In this document: positions 30,695 through 39,154 of the stretch, one piece after another
Layout of the letters: the number at the start of each line of letters is the position of its first letter
Numbering within the stretch: position 1 is the first letter of the stretch
The notes under the pieces: generated by a model
What the model was told of the DNA's origin: nothing
Database searches by the model: none
What the model saw: the letters and a program-made list of their open reading frames with translations, nothing else
Made by a program: the position numbers and the translations under genes
DNA from: HGM11368 sp051883395
GTDB lineage: Bacteria; Bacillota; Clostridia; Christensenellales; UBA3700
DNA: 46,568 nucleotides
Direction: 5' to 3'
Assembly (NCBI GenBank): GCA_051883395.1
Contig: JBJETQ010000043.1
Location: forward strand, 1-46,568

Positions 30695-33067
30695 TTAGGC
30701 TCCAAGGTATTTTTTGATTTTCATTACGCCGGCATATTTGTCAACCTGACCGTCCTTGACAACAACCAGCGTCGGCACTTGCATAATTCCGTAATTGACA
30801 GCCATATCCTGATTGGCTTCGGCGTCGATAGCCTTGTAATTTACTCCTGCCGCCTGCAACTCGTCTTTTGCTATTGGACAGTTAGGACATCTGGTCGTCG
30901 TAAAGAGATATACTCCGTCTGCGTCTGCCGTTTGCTGCTGCGCAGGTTCTTCTTTGAGTTGAGCGGTGCAGCAATGTTTTGCGCTCATCTTGGAGTTGGC
31001 GATATCGTACACCTTTCTGTTTTTAAACTCTGCCAGTTTGCCGTCGTTCCAGTTCTGAACAGGTCGGTAATATCCCGTAATTCTACTGTATACTTCCGCA
31101 GGCTTGCCACAGATTGGACATTTGTAATGCTCGCCTATGATATAACCGTGGTCGGCGCATATCGAATAGGTAGGACTCATGGTATAGTATGGCAACTTGT
31201 AGTTTTCCGCAATCTTTCTGACAAGGTTGGCGGTTGATTGCCAGTCTGGCAACTTCTCTCCCAAGAAAGCGTGGAATACCGTACCCGAAGTGTATAACGT
31301 CTGCAATTCGTCCTGAACGTCGAGCGCTTCGAAGATGTCGGACGTGTAGCCGACAGGCAGGTGAGAACTGTTGGTGTAGTAAGGAGTTCCGTTTTCTGCG
31401 TCGCTTGCCGTGATGATGTCAGGATAGTGCTTTTTGTCGTGTTTTGCCAATCTGTAAGAAGTAGACTCGGCAGGAGTTGCTTCGAGATTGTACAGGTCGC
31501 CGTACTTCTCCTGATAGTCGGACAATCTGTTGCGCATGTGGTTAAGCACGTCCTTGGCAAACTGTTGAGATTGCGGATCGGTCAAATCTTTGCGAATCCA
31601 TTTTGCATTGAGACAAGCTTCGTTCATTCCCACGAGACCTATGGTCGAGAAGTGATTGCTGAACGTTCCCAGATATCTCTTGGTGTACGGATAAAGTCCT
31701 TCTTCCAACAACTTGGTAATGATATCTCTCTTGTTTTTGAGACTGCGTGCGGCAATATCCATCATTCTGTCAAGTCTTGCATAAAATTCCTTTTCGTCCT
31801 TTGCAAGATATGCAATTCTTGGAATATTGATGGTAACGACGCCCACCGAACCCGTGCTTTCGCCGCTTCCGAAGAAACCGCCCGATTTCTTTCTGAGTTC
31901 TCTCAAATCGAGTCTGAGTCGGCAACACATACTTCTTACGTCGCTTGGTTCCATATCGCTGTTGATATAGTTGGAGAAGTAAGGCGTGCCGTATTTGGCT
32001 GTCATCTCAAACAGAAGTCTGTTGTTTTCGGTGTCAGACCAGTCGAAATCCTTAGTAATGGAATAGGTAGGAATAGGATATTGGAATCCTCTGCCGTTGG
32101 CGTCGCCTTCTATCATAATCTCGATGAAAGCCTTGTTCACCATTGCCATTTCTTTGACGCAATCTTTATACTTGAAGTCAACTTCCTTGCCGCCTACGAT
32201 ACAATTTTTGTCGGCAAGATCGGCAGGTACCGTCCAGTCAAGCGTGATGTTGGTAAAAGGTGCCTGCGTTCCCCAACGGCTTGGAGTATTGACGCCGTAA
32301 ATAAACGACTGCAAACATTGTTTTACTTCTTTGTAAGAAAGATTGTCTATCTTGACAAAAGGAGCAAGATAGGTATCAAAGGAAGAAAATGCCTGTGCGC
32401 CTGCCCATTCGTTCTGCATGATGCCAAGGAAGTTGACCATCTGATTGCAAAGCGTAGACAAGTGAGCGGCAGGAGAAGACGTGATTTTGCCCCTGATTCC
32501 GCCAAGACCTTCCTGAATGAGCTGTTTCAAAGACCAACCTGCGCAATAACCTGTAAGCATAGACAAGTCGTGAATATGAATATCGGCGTTGCGGTGTGCG
32601 TTGCCTATTTCTTCGTCATAAACTTCGCTGAGCCAGTAGTTGGCCGTGATTGCTCCCGAATTGGAAAGGATAAGTCCGCCTACCGAATAGGTAACGGTGG
32701 AATTTTCCTTGACACGCCAGTCTTCGAGTTTGACGTAACTGTTGACCAAATCTTTGTAGTCGAGAATGGTCGACTTCATATTACGTATCTTTTCTCTCTG
32801 CTTACGATACAAAATATATGCTCTGGCAACGTCGGTATATCCCGATTGTTCCAGCACGCTCTCTACGCTGTCCTGAATGCTCTCTACCGAAATCTTATCG
32901 TCTTTGATTTTCGGTTCGAAGTCTGCCGTAACTCTCAACGCAAGCGTCTCGATAATGCTAGGCACGTATTGTCTGTTCTGAGCAATAAACGCTCTCTCGA
33001 TAGCCTTGACAATCTTGGTAAGGCTGAATTCTACAATCTCTCCGTCTCTTTTTTCTACCTTGTACAT
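30695..33067 (-). CDS. nrdD: Anaerobic ribonucleoside-triphosphate reductase fused to a thioredoxin-like domain
   Basis: 790 aa. Class III reductase that makes dNTPs with a glycyl radical. N-terminal ATP-cone (about 1-95), then the ten-stranded barrel, the zinc-site segment with CADHGY and C650-P-I-C653, and the radical motif R662-ITGYY with Gly665. Unlike standard NrdD (about 700 aa), residues 718-790 form a glutaredoxin/thioredoxin-like domain with C727-P-N-C730 and the cis-Pro motif VPTL near 765-768. The domain may deliver electrons to the active site. The ATG at 33067 has AAGGGGA upstream. It is controlled by a consensus promoter with two NrdR boxes and is followed by trxB. Confidence 0.95.
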   Translation of the reverse strand: MYKVEKRDGEIVEFSLTKIVKAIERAFIAQNRQYVPSIIETLALRVTADFEPKIKDDKISVESIQDSVESVLEQSGYTDVARAYILYRKQREKIRNMKSTILDYKDLVNSYVKLEDWRVKENSTVTYSVGGLILSNSGAITANYWLSEVYDEEIGNAHRNADIHIHDLSMLTGYCAGWSLKQLIQEGLGGIRGKITSSPAAHLSTLCNQMVNFLGIMQNEWAGAQAFSSFDTYLAPFVKIDNLSYKEVKQCLQSFIYGVNTPSRWGTQAPFTNITLDWTVPADLADKNCIVGGKEVDFKYKDCVKEMAMVNKAFIEIMIEGDANGRGFQYPIPTYSITKDFDWSDTENNRLLFEMTAKYGTPYFSNYINSDMEPSDVRSMCCRLRLDLRELRKKSGGFFGSGESTGSVGVVTINIPRIAYLAKDEKEFYARLDRMMDIAARSLKNKRDIITKLLEEGLYPYTKRYLGTFSNHFSTIGLVGMNEACLNAKWIRKDLTDPQSQQFAKDVLNHMRNRLSDYQEKYGDLYNLEATPAESTSYRLAKHDKKHYPDIITASDAENGTPYYTNSSHLPVGYTSDIFEALDVQDELQTLYTSGTVFHAFLGEKLPDWQSTANLVRKIAENYKLPYYTMSPTYSICADHGYIIGEHYKCPICGKPAEVYSRITGYYRPVQNWNDGKLAEFKNRKVYDIANSKMSAKHCCTAQLKEEPAQQQTADADGVYLFTTTRCPNCPIAKDELQAAGVNYKAIDAEANQDMAVNYGIMQVPTLVVVKDGQVDKYAGVMKIKKYLGA

Positions 33068-33100
33068 ATTTTGTCCCCTTAAAAATTTGACTGTACCACA

Positions 33101-33129
33101 ATTATAAATCAACATATTGGGCTTGTCAA
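33101..33129 (-). promoter_or_regulatory. Promoter of nrdD
   Basis: Minus strand: perfect TTGACA (33129-33124), 17-bp spacer, perfect TATAAT (33106-33101). One NrdR-like box fills the spacer. Confidence 0.88.
33107..33122. promoter_or_regulatory. nrdR box: Degenerate NrdR box in the promoter spacer
   Basis: AATCAACATATTGGGC matches the NrdR consensus ACACWATATATWGTGT at 11 of 16 positions. It lies exactly 32 bp from the stronger box at 33139, about three helix turns, the usual tandem arrangement. Confidence 0.6.
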
Positions 33130-33138
33130 GAGTTGACA

Positions 33139-33154
33139 ACACAATATATTGTAT
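33139..33154. promoter_or_regulatory. nrdR box: Strong NrdR box upstream of nrdD
   Basis: ACACAATATATTGTAT matches ACACWATATATWGTGT at 15 of 16 positions. NrdR represses ribonucleotide reductase genes when dATP is high. The site lies just upstream of the -35 box. Confidence 0.82.
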
Positions 33155-33200
33155 TTTTTGAGAATTTACATTTACCTTTTGCGAAAGTGCGTTTTTTAGC

Positions 33201-33232
33201 AAAAAGCGCACGTTTCGACAAGAAACGCACGC
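33201..33232 (-). terminator. Terminator of nrdG
   Basis: On the minus strand GCGTGCGTTTC pairs with GAAACGTGCGC (two wobble pairs) around a 5-base loop, followed by five T (33205-33201). It separates nrdG from the nrdD promoter, so the two are independent transcripts. Confidence 0.75.
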
Positions 33233-33275
33233 TTAATAAAATACTTTTTTATCAAATCTTCATTGACAACCGCTA

Positions 33276-33971
33276 TCAGAATACCCCTCTCAGAAAGGTA
33301 GGTACGCCCCTGTCTGTCAGCATAGTCTGAAATTTCTTCATTTCGTCATCGCTGCAAGCTTCCAACCCCTTGGCTATCGTACTGCCCGAATCGACGAACT
33401 TTTGCAGGAAATATCTCTTTGTACCCTTGATCCAATCTGCTATCTCCACCATATCCTGCTCTGTATGCAACTGTCTGACAACCGTCGTCCTGAATTCGTA
33501 ATCGACGCAATCTGACAACAGCAACTCCACGCTCTTTTTGACGCCGGTCAGGTCAAAATTCTTTATGCCTACCGTCTGAGCATATCGGGAAGGAGAGTTT
33601 TTTATGTCCATAGCGACATAGTCAACCAACTTTTGCTCTATAAGGGATAGAAGCATCTCGTAATTGCTGCCGTTGGTATCGAGCTTTACCAGAAATCCTT
33701 TGTCTTTTATCTTTTTTATAAAATCGGCAAGGTCGCTCTGTAACGTCGGCTCTCCGCCCGTAATACATACTCCGTCCAGCAACCCCTTACGTTTGTCAAG
33801 ATATGCAAATATTTCTTCCTGCGTTATGATTGGCTGAGACTTTGGGTCAAGCACCAGCGTAGAATTGTGGCAAAACGGGCAACGCATATTACATCTGCCG
33901 GTAAAAACCGTACATGCTGTTTTGCGGTCGTAATCCACAAGCGTCAACTTGTTAAGTCCGTGTATTTCCAT
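33276..33971 (-). CDS. nrdG: Anaerobic ribonucleotide reductase activating protein
   Basis: 231 aa radical SAM activase that installs the glycyl radical on NrdD. FTGRCNMRCPFCHN near residues 18-31 holds the CxxxCxxC cluster motif, and TGGEPTLQ near 71-78 the SAM-binding GGEP motif. It is the longer form of the family seen in Firmicutes. GAGAAGG precedes the ATG. It has its own promoter at 34020-34048 and terminator, and lies upstream of nrdD instead of in the common nrdD-nrdG order. Confidence 0.93.
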   Translation of the reverse strand: MEIHGLNKLTLVDYDRKTACTVFTGRCNMRCPFCHNSTLVLDPKSQPIITQEEIFAYLDKRKGLLDGVCITGGEPTLQSDLADFIKKIKDKGFLVKLDTNGSNYEMLLSLIEQKLVDYVAMDIKNSPSRYAQTVGIKNFDLTGVKKSVELLLSDCVDYEFRTTVVRQLHTEQDMVEIADWIKGTKRYFLQKFVDSGSTIAKGLEACSDDEMKKFQTMLTDRGVPTFLRGVF

Positions 33972-34019
33972 AGTTTAACCTTCTCTTTGTATTTTTTCAA
34001 ATAATGTTCTGACAGATAT

Positions 34020-34048
34020 ATTATATAATATTTTTATCCATTTAACAA
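34020..34048 (-). promoter_or_regulatory. Promoter of nrdG
   Basis: Minus strand: TTGTTA (34048-34043), 17-bp spacer, TATAAT (34025-34020). No convincing NrdR box is present here. Confidence 0.7.
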
Positions 34049-34073
34049 CATTCTTTTTGTACAGCCAACAACA

Positions 34074-34094
34074 AAGGACGTCGTTGACGTCCTT
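34074..34094 (-). terminator. Terminator of ftsH
   Basis: AAGGACGTC (34074-34082), GTT loop, GACGTCCTT (34086-34094); the minus strand continues TGTTGTT. It begins 8 bp after the ftsH stop. Confidence 0.75.
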
Positions 34095-34102
34095 GTGTTT
34101 GT

Positions 34103-36148
34103 TTATTCTTTGCCGTTTTCGCCTTTATCGTCCCCGGACTGAGCGTTGTTTTGTTCCTGCGGCTTTTCAAGTTTTACAGGCTCCGACTGTTTCTTTTCAG
34201 GCACAATCTCAACCTTGGAAGGACTTTCCTTTTTGTATCTGTCGTTTTTCTCCTGACGTTTGTCTATACTGTCAATCACTTCTTCGGCGCTCTTACCTTC
34301 AAACAGCATTTCCACTTCGCTGGTATATATCGTCTCTTTTTCAAACAATACCTTGACCATGTTGTCGAGAATATCACGCTTTTCTTTGAGCAATTCTATC
34401 GCGCGCTTATAACATTCGTCGATTATTTTCTTTATTTCGCTGTCAATCAAATCGCCGATTTTTTCGCTATAAGAATGTTGGGTAGCGTAGTCTTTGCCCA
34501 AAAATACTTCCTTTTCTCCGCCAAGGAAGATGTTGCCTACCTTGTCGGACATACCCCATTCTGTAACCATACTTCTAGCAATGGAAGTGGCTCTCTGAAT
34601 GTCGTTGGAAGCGCCCGTGGATACGTCGTGAATGACTATCTCCTCCGCCGCTCTGCCGCCGAGCATCATGGTTATCATGTCGGTAAGTTTATTTTTGGAT
34701 ATATGGCTGTCGTCGCTCTCAGGTCTGGTGAGAGTATATCCTGCCGCCATACCTCTCGGAATTATGCTGACTTCCTGCACTTCGTCGCAATGTGGCAGAA
34801 CCTTTGCGATGATGGCGTGTCCCGCTTCGTGATATGCGGTGATACGTTTGTCGCTGTCGGTGATGATTCTGCTCTTTTTCTGTGGACCTGCGATGACCTT
34901 GTTGATTGCTTCGAGTATGTCTTCCATAACGATAACTTTTCTGTCGGCTCTTGCCGCAAGAATAGAAGCTTCGTTGAGCAGGTTCTCGATATCCGCACCG
35001 CTGAATCCGCTTGTCATACGAGCAAGCACTTTGAATGATATTTCGCTTGCAAGCGGTTTGTTACGTGCATGAACCTTGAATATCGCTTCTCTGCCTTTGA
35101 CGTCAGGGGTGTTGACATAAATCTGTCTGTCAAATCTTCCCGGACGCATAAGAGCAGGGTCGAGAATGTCGACTCTGTTGGTTGCCGCCATAATAATTAT
35201 GCCGTCGTTCTTTTCAAAGCCGTCCATCTGTACGAGCAACTGGTTAAGCGTTTGCTCTCTCTCGTCGTTGCCGCCGCCAAGACCTGCACCACGATGTCTG
35301 CCTACTGCGTCTATTTCGTCGATAAAGATAATGCAAGGCATATTGCGCTTTGCCTGGTCAAACAAATCTCTTACTCTGGCTGCACCGGTACCTACAAACA
35401 TCTCCACGAAGTCGGAACCGCTGATTGAGAAGAAAGGCACGTTGCTCTCGCCCGCTACTGCTTTTGCAAACAGCGTTTTACCTGTTCCCGGTGGACCTAC
35501 AAGCAACACTCCCTTAGGTATTCTTGCACCCAAAGCCGTAAACTTTTGCGGATTTTTGAGAAATTCCACAATCTCGGCAAGCTCTACTTTTTCTTCTTCC
35601 GCACCTGCTACGTCGCTGAATTTGACGTTGACGTTGGTGTTGAGTCTTGCTTTGGTCTTGCCAAAGTTCATTGCCTGCTTGTTTGCGCCGCCCGCCTGTT
35701 TGAACAGGAAAAATACCACTATTCCCATCAAAAGCAAAGAGCCGATAGGAAATAAAAGCGACGTCCAGGTTGAGCCTGAATTAGGGTCGTCGTACTTGAC
35801 TACGGGAACGTTGATTCCTTCCTGCGCCGTCAACTCGTCGAGTTTACTTGCAAATTCCGTTCTTGACGGTATTCTTACAAAATACGTCGCCTGCTTGGTA
35901 GGATTTTTGTAAAAAGCGTCCTTGGTGGTGGTTGAACCTTCCGCCAGAATGTATGCAGTATATCCGCCGTTTATATAAATAGCGGCGACCTTGTTTTCCT
36001 TTAACAATTGCATCAAAGATTCGTCGCCTTCGTAGGTGAGTTCCTTTGGCTTTGTACCGCCGAGCATTGTCCAAATAAGGACAAAAATCAAAACTATGCA
36101 AAGTGCAATTATTGAATATCTTATTATATTGGCTGTCTTTTTGCTCAC
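34103..36148 (-). CDS. ftsH: ATP-dependent zinc metalloprotease FtsH
   Basis: 681 aa membrane-anchored AAA+ protease that degrades misfolded membrane and regulatory proteins. Transmembrane helices near 9-28 and 128-148 flank an extracytoplasmic domain. Walker A GPPGTGKT (about 218-225), Walker B IIFIDEIDAVG, the arginine-finger region and the zinc site HEAGH follow. The last 60 residues are a charged, probably disordered tail rich in Lys, Glu and Gln. The start codon is GTG at 36148 with GGAGGAG upstream. Promoter at 36191-36219; terminator at 34074-34094. Confidence 0.96.
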   Translation of the reverse strand: MSKKTANIIRYSIIALCIVLIFVLIWTMLGGTKPKELTYEGDESLMQLLKENKVAAIYINGGYTAYILAEGSTTTKDAFYKNPTKQATYFVRIPSRTEFASKLDELTAQEGINVPVVKYDDPNSGSTWTSLLFPIGSLLLMGIVVFFLFKQAGGANKQAMNFGKTKARLNTNVNVKFSDVAGAEEEKVELAEIVEFLKNPQKFTALGARIPKGVLLVGPPGTGKTLFAKAVAGESNVPFFSISGSDFVEMFVGTGAARVRDLFDQAKRNMPCIIFIDEIDAVGRHRGAGLGGGNDEREQTLNQLLVQMDGFEKNDGIIIMAATNRVDILDPALMRPGRFDRQIYVNTPDVKGREAIFKVHARNKPLASEISFKVLARMTSGFSGADIENLLNEASILAARADRKVIVMEDILEAINKVIAGPQKKSRIITDSDKRITAYHEAGHAIIAKVLPHCDEVQEVSIIPRGMAAGYTLTRPESDDSHISKNKLTDMITMMLGGRAAEEIVIHDVSTGASNDIQRATSIARSMVTEWGMSDKVGNIFLGGEKEVFLGKDYATQHSYSEKIGDLIDSEIKKIIDECYKRAIELLKEKRDILDNMVKVLFEKETIYTSEVEMLFEGKSAEEVIDSIDKRQEKNDRYKKESPSKVEIVPEKKQSEPVKLEKPQEQNNAQSGDDKGENGKE

Positions 36149-36190
36149 AGTCTCCTCCGCATGTTCTTATTATTATCCGAACGATACTTT

Positions 36191-36219
36191 ATAATAATAT
36201 AATTACCGGTTCAAGTCAA
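36191..36219 (-). promoter_or_regulatory. Promoter of ftsH
   Basis: Minus strand: TTGACT (36219-36214), 17-bp spacer, TATTAT (36196-36191). Confidence 0.65.
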
Positions 36220-36260
36220 GTATTAGTAAAAGATATAGTTATGCGGAGTGTAAAATGTTT

Positions 36261-36698
36261 TTAAAATTTATACTGCCTGACCAACTCGAACGTCTTGCGG
36301 GATAATCTGTCTATAAATTTCTCGTCCCTGGTTTTCAACTCCGTCATTCTGTCCGACTTGCTATCCCCGACAATTGCCATAACCCCTATATCACCTATAC
36401 GTTTGCGATTGGAAAAAAATGCGCCGCCGGGCTTAATTCCGTTGGACGTCAGTTTGATTTTGCCTATATCTTTGCTTTCTCCGAGAGTAGAGTCAATCAC
36501 CACCACCACGTCCTGCTTGTGCCTTTTTGACAACATTCTTGCGTATTCGCCGACGTTGAGCGAAGTAATCTGATTGCCGCTGCAACCGTACACAAAAGCG
36601 TCTATCCCGCTGGCCTTCAACATGTCTCCTACTTTGGGTCCGACGCTATCTCCCACGACCTTGGTCGTCCCTATACATACAAATACCAATTTTTTCAT
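36261..36698 (-). CDS. yyaC: YyaC-type (DUF1256) sporulation-linked protein
   Basis: 145 aa. It resembles YyaC, a protein conserved in endospore formers and related in fold to the germination protease GPR. The family segments VCIGTTKVVGDSVGPKVG at the N-terminus, VYGCSGNQIT near 36-45, VVVIDSTLGES near 65-75 and KPGGAFFSN near 89-97 are present. Its biochemical role is not established. The start is uncertain: the ATG at 36698 has only TTTGG upstream, and a TTG two codons earlier is no better. No terminator is evident before ftsH 110 bp downstream. Its presence suggests a spore-forming ancestry. Confidence 0.85.
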   Translation of the reverse strand: MKKLVFVCIGTTKVVGDSVGPKVGDMLKASGIDAFVYGCSGNQITSLNVGEYARMLSKRHKQDVVVVIDSTLGESKDIGKIKLTSNGIKPGGAFFSNRKRIGDIGVMAIVGDSKSDRMTELKTRDEKFIDRLSRKTFELVRQYKF

Positions 36699-36831
36699 AT
36701 CCAAAGTGTTAACAAAAACAAAAAATATTATACCTGTATTGATTTATTGAAATATTCTTTGGTCAATAATACTTATCGGCAAGCCAAAAAAACGGCGATT
36801 TCTATATCGCATGAAAATAAATGAAACTATA

Positions 36832-36860
36832 TTGACATTTGCCAAAATCTTTAATATAAT
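36832..36860 (+). promoter_or_regulatory. Promoter of cvpA
   Basis: Perfect TTGACA (36832-36837), 17-bp spacer, perfect TATAAT (36855-36860), then TAAGGAGGA and the ATG at 36904. Confidence 0.88.
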
Positions 36861-36903
36861 ATTTATACCGATATAGCGTAATGCTTGCGGTAAGGAGGAA
36901 ACT

Positions 36904-37521
36904 ATGTTCGATTACGTTATGGCTTTGCCAGAATTGCCTATCCCTGTGTCTTACATTACGATAGGTGCGGCGGTAATATTGTTGCTCGGACTTATCATTG
37001 GCGCAAAACAAGGCTTGATAAAAGCGGTGTTCTCTATCGTTTCTACCGCAGGCTCTATCATCGCCGCTGTGTTTATAATGCCTTACTTCACCAATTTCTT
37101 GCTACAACAAGAAAAAATTCAGGAATTGATTACTTCTTACGGAGAAATTATCAACAAGGCAATAGCCGTAATTGCATTTATTATGGCATGGATTGTTGCA
37201 TTTGTGGTACTCAAAATCATATTTGCCATTATCAACAAAATTTTCAGCGGAGAAGGCGTTCTCGGTACAATCAACCGTCTGCTCGGAGCAATTTTCGGCG
37301 CTGCGGCTTCGGCTTTGGTAGTAATTGCTTTGGTCTATCTATTGATTATGTTCAGCGACCACTCAATTTTCAAGGAATTGCTCGACAATGCCGCTATCGA
37401 CCCTGTAGGAAGATTTTTGGTAGAAAACAACCTGCTTGACAAATTGATTGTTATGTTGGGAGATAAGATACCTGCTTTTGCAGATTTTATGGCTTCAATC
37501 GGCTACGTGCCGGCAGGCTGA
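36904..37521 (+). CDS. cvpA: CvpA family membrane protein
   Basis: 205 aa with four hydrophobic segments, near 17-37, 42-65, 85-110 and 125-150. The GLIIGAKQGLIKAVFSIVSTAGSI-type first loop is the CvpA signature. The family is linked in enterobacteria to colicin V production and envelope stress; its biochemical role is unknown. Strong AGGAGGA site and consensus promoter suggest high expression. Followed by a strong terminator that lies inside the opposing small gene. Confidence 0.9.
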   Translation: MFDYVMALPELPIPVSYITIGAAVILLLGLIIGAKQGLIKAVFSIVSTAGSIIAAVFIMPYFTNFLLQQEKIQELITSYGEIINKAIAVIAFIMAWIVAFVVLKIIFAIINKIFSGEGVLGTINRLLGAIFGAAASALVVIALVYLLIMFSDHSIFKELLDNAAIDPVGRFLVENNLLDKLIVMLGDKIPAFADFMASIGYVPAG

Positions 37522-37523
37522 CG

Positions 37524-37757
37524 TTAAAATAACAGCGAAAAAACATAACCTATAATTCCAAAAAGTCCGCTCAACAAAAGAGTGGACTTTTTTATTTGCC
37601 CGAATATAAAGAAGGTAGCTATGCACGCTACGCCGCCTACAAGGTCGGATAGAGATACAACGGCAAGCGTTCTTTTTTTGAAGCCGCATATCCAGCAAGC
37701 CAAAATATCTATGGCCACCCCAATCAGAAACACGCCTACATTTTCTATAATCGTCAT
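37524..37757 (-). CDS. Possible small hydrophobic protein, 77 aa
   Basis: 77 aa, three hydrophobic stretches at about 5-26, 31-53 and 58-77, separated by KKR and KK. Codon choice (ATA, GTA, GGC) resembles genuine neighbours. Against it: no ribosome binding site at the ATG (37757), no recognised family, and its 3' part is the cvpA terminator on the other strand. The alternative is that the frame is open by chance. Confidence 0.45.
   Translation of the reverse strand: MTIIENVGVFLIGVAIDILACWICGFKKRTLAVVSLSDLVGGVACIATFFIFGQIKKSTLLLSGLFGIIGYVFSLLF
37557..37588 (+). terminator. Terminator of cvpA
   Basis: AAAAGTCCGCTC pairs with GAGTGGACTTTT over 12 positions (one G-T wobble) around AACAAAA, and continues into TTATTT. 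It is nearly symmetric and could work in both directions. Confidence 0.88.
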
Positions 37758-37846
37758 ATTTTATAATATTCGCAAAATGGTATTTATTGTAAAAATTGTG
37801 CTAAGCTATTGAAAAAAGCGAGATAATAATATATAATATCAGGTAT

Positions 37847-39154
37847 ATGAACAAAAAGATCTCTAAGTGGCACAGACTGGACAATTCAGCCAAAATATAT
37901 CCGATGATGGAGCAAAGGGACAAGCATAATCTCTTTCGCATAACTTTTGTTATGAAACAAAACGTTGCTCCCGACGTGCTTCAAAAGGCTCTCGAATTGA
38001 CACTTACCCGCTTTCCGTCTTTTAAAGTAAAACTTAAAAAGGGGTTTTTCTGGTATTATTTTGACGCCAACGATATGCCTGCCAAAATATATCCGCTCGA
38101 CCCTGCGCCTTTGAAAAAGGTTGTTGCCAAGAAGAACAACGACTACTGCTTTAAAATAAGTTATTATGACAAGCTCATCACGGGAGATTTTTTCCATGCT
38201 CTTTGCGACGGCGTAGGCGCAAGCTGCTTTATGAAATCTTTGGTTTATACCTACGTCAATCTGTTGGGTTACGACGTGGCGTCGGACTGCAAAATAATGA
38301 CGATAGGCTCTCCTGTTCAGGCGGCAGAGCTGGAAGACAGTTTTCTCGCCAATTACAAAAAGGTAAAAATCAAAGATCTCAATATTTCTTCTCTCAAAGG
38401 CAAAAAACACGCCTATCTCATCAAAGGTATAATGTTTGAAGACAACGGAACGGGCATCGTTCATTTGTATTGTCCGATATCCGACCTGCTCCAAAAGGCA
38501 AAGGAGAAAGGGTGTACCGCTACGGAACTGCTTACTTCGATTTTTATCCTTTCGATTTACGAGACACAAATTAAAGGCAAGGAATCGTCTGCCAACAACA
38601 TACAGATATTCTGCCCTATCAACCTGAGAAAAATCTTCAATTCGGTTACGCTTCGCAATTTTTCTCTCTTTTCTCGCATAAGCGCAAATCCGTCAACCGA
38701 TATGGACCTGGATACTCTGATAAATATCGTGCATCAATCGCTCAAAGCAGACACGGACAAAGAGCTTCTCAGCAGCAAAATTTCTACTACCGTAATGGGA
38801 GAAAAGTTCTTTTTGATGCGCATTATGCCGCTGTTTATCAAACAACTGATATTTAAAATAAGCAATCTGTTTATCGGCAAAAACAAAAAAACTGCAACTT
38901 TCTCCAACGTGGGAATTATGGATTTGCCCGAAGGTTTGAGACAGCACGTCGAGTCTACGTCGATAAGTATCAGCGTCAATCAGACCACTCCTGTCAGTCT
39001 TACTGCGGTAACGACGTTTGACACGCTGTGCCTTACCTTTACCAGATGTATAACCGAAACGGCGATAGAACAGGCTTTTGTCAGACATCTTCAACAGCTC
39101 GGAATTGACGTATCAGTCAACAGTAATATGTGGGAGGTGAATTATGCGTTGTAA
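37847..39154 (+). CDS. Condensation-fold acyltransferase-like protein
   Basis: 435 aa. HALCDGVG (about residues 117-124) matches the HxxxDG catalytic motif of the chloramphenicol-acetyltransferase/condensation superfamily, which includes alcohol acetyltransferases and NRPS condensation domains. Two halves of similar fold fit the length. No carrier-protein or adenylation domain is attached. It overlaps the DUF6320 gene by 11 bp, a pairing I have seen in Clostridia. Substrate unknown; acyl transfer to a lipid or alcohol is the general inference. The ATG has a weak ribosome binding site (AGGTAT). Confidence 0.8.
   Translation: MNKKISKWHRLDNSAKIYPMMEQRDKHNLFRITFVMKQNVAPDVLQKALELTLTRFPSFKVKLKKGFFWYYFDANDMPAKIYPLDPAPLKKVVAKKNNDYCFKISYYDKLITGDFFHALCDGVGASCFMKSLVYTYVNLLGYDVASDCKIMTIGSPVQAAELEDSFLANYKKVKIKDLNISSLKGKKHAYLIKGIMFEDNGTGIVHLYCPISDLLQKAKEKGCTATELLTSIFILSIYETQIKGKESSANNIQIFCPINLRKIFNSVTLRNFSLFSRISANPSTDMDLDTLINIVHQSLKADTDKELLSSKISTTVMGEKFFLMRIMPLFIKQLIFKISNLFIGKNKKTATFSNVGIMDLPEGLRQHVESTSISISVNQTTPVSLTAVTTFDTLCLTFTRCITETAIEQAFVRHLQQLGIDVSVNSNMWEVNYAL

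Noticed and set aside
36785..36815. Hairpin GCGAT...ATCGC upstream of cvpA as a minus-strand terminator
   Set aside because: The stem is only 5 bp, and no minus-strand gene ends here.
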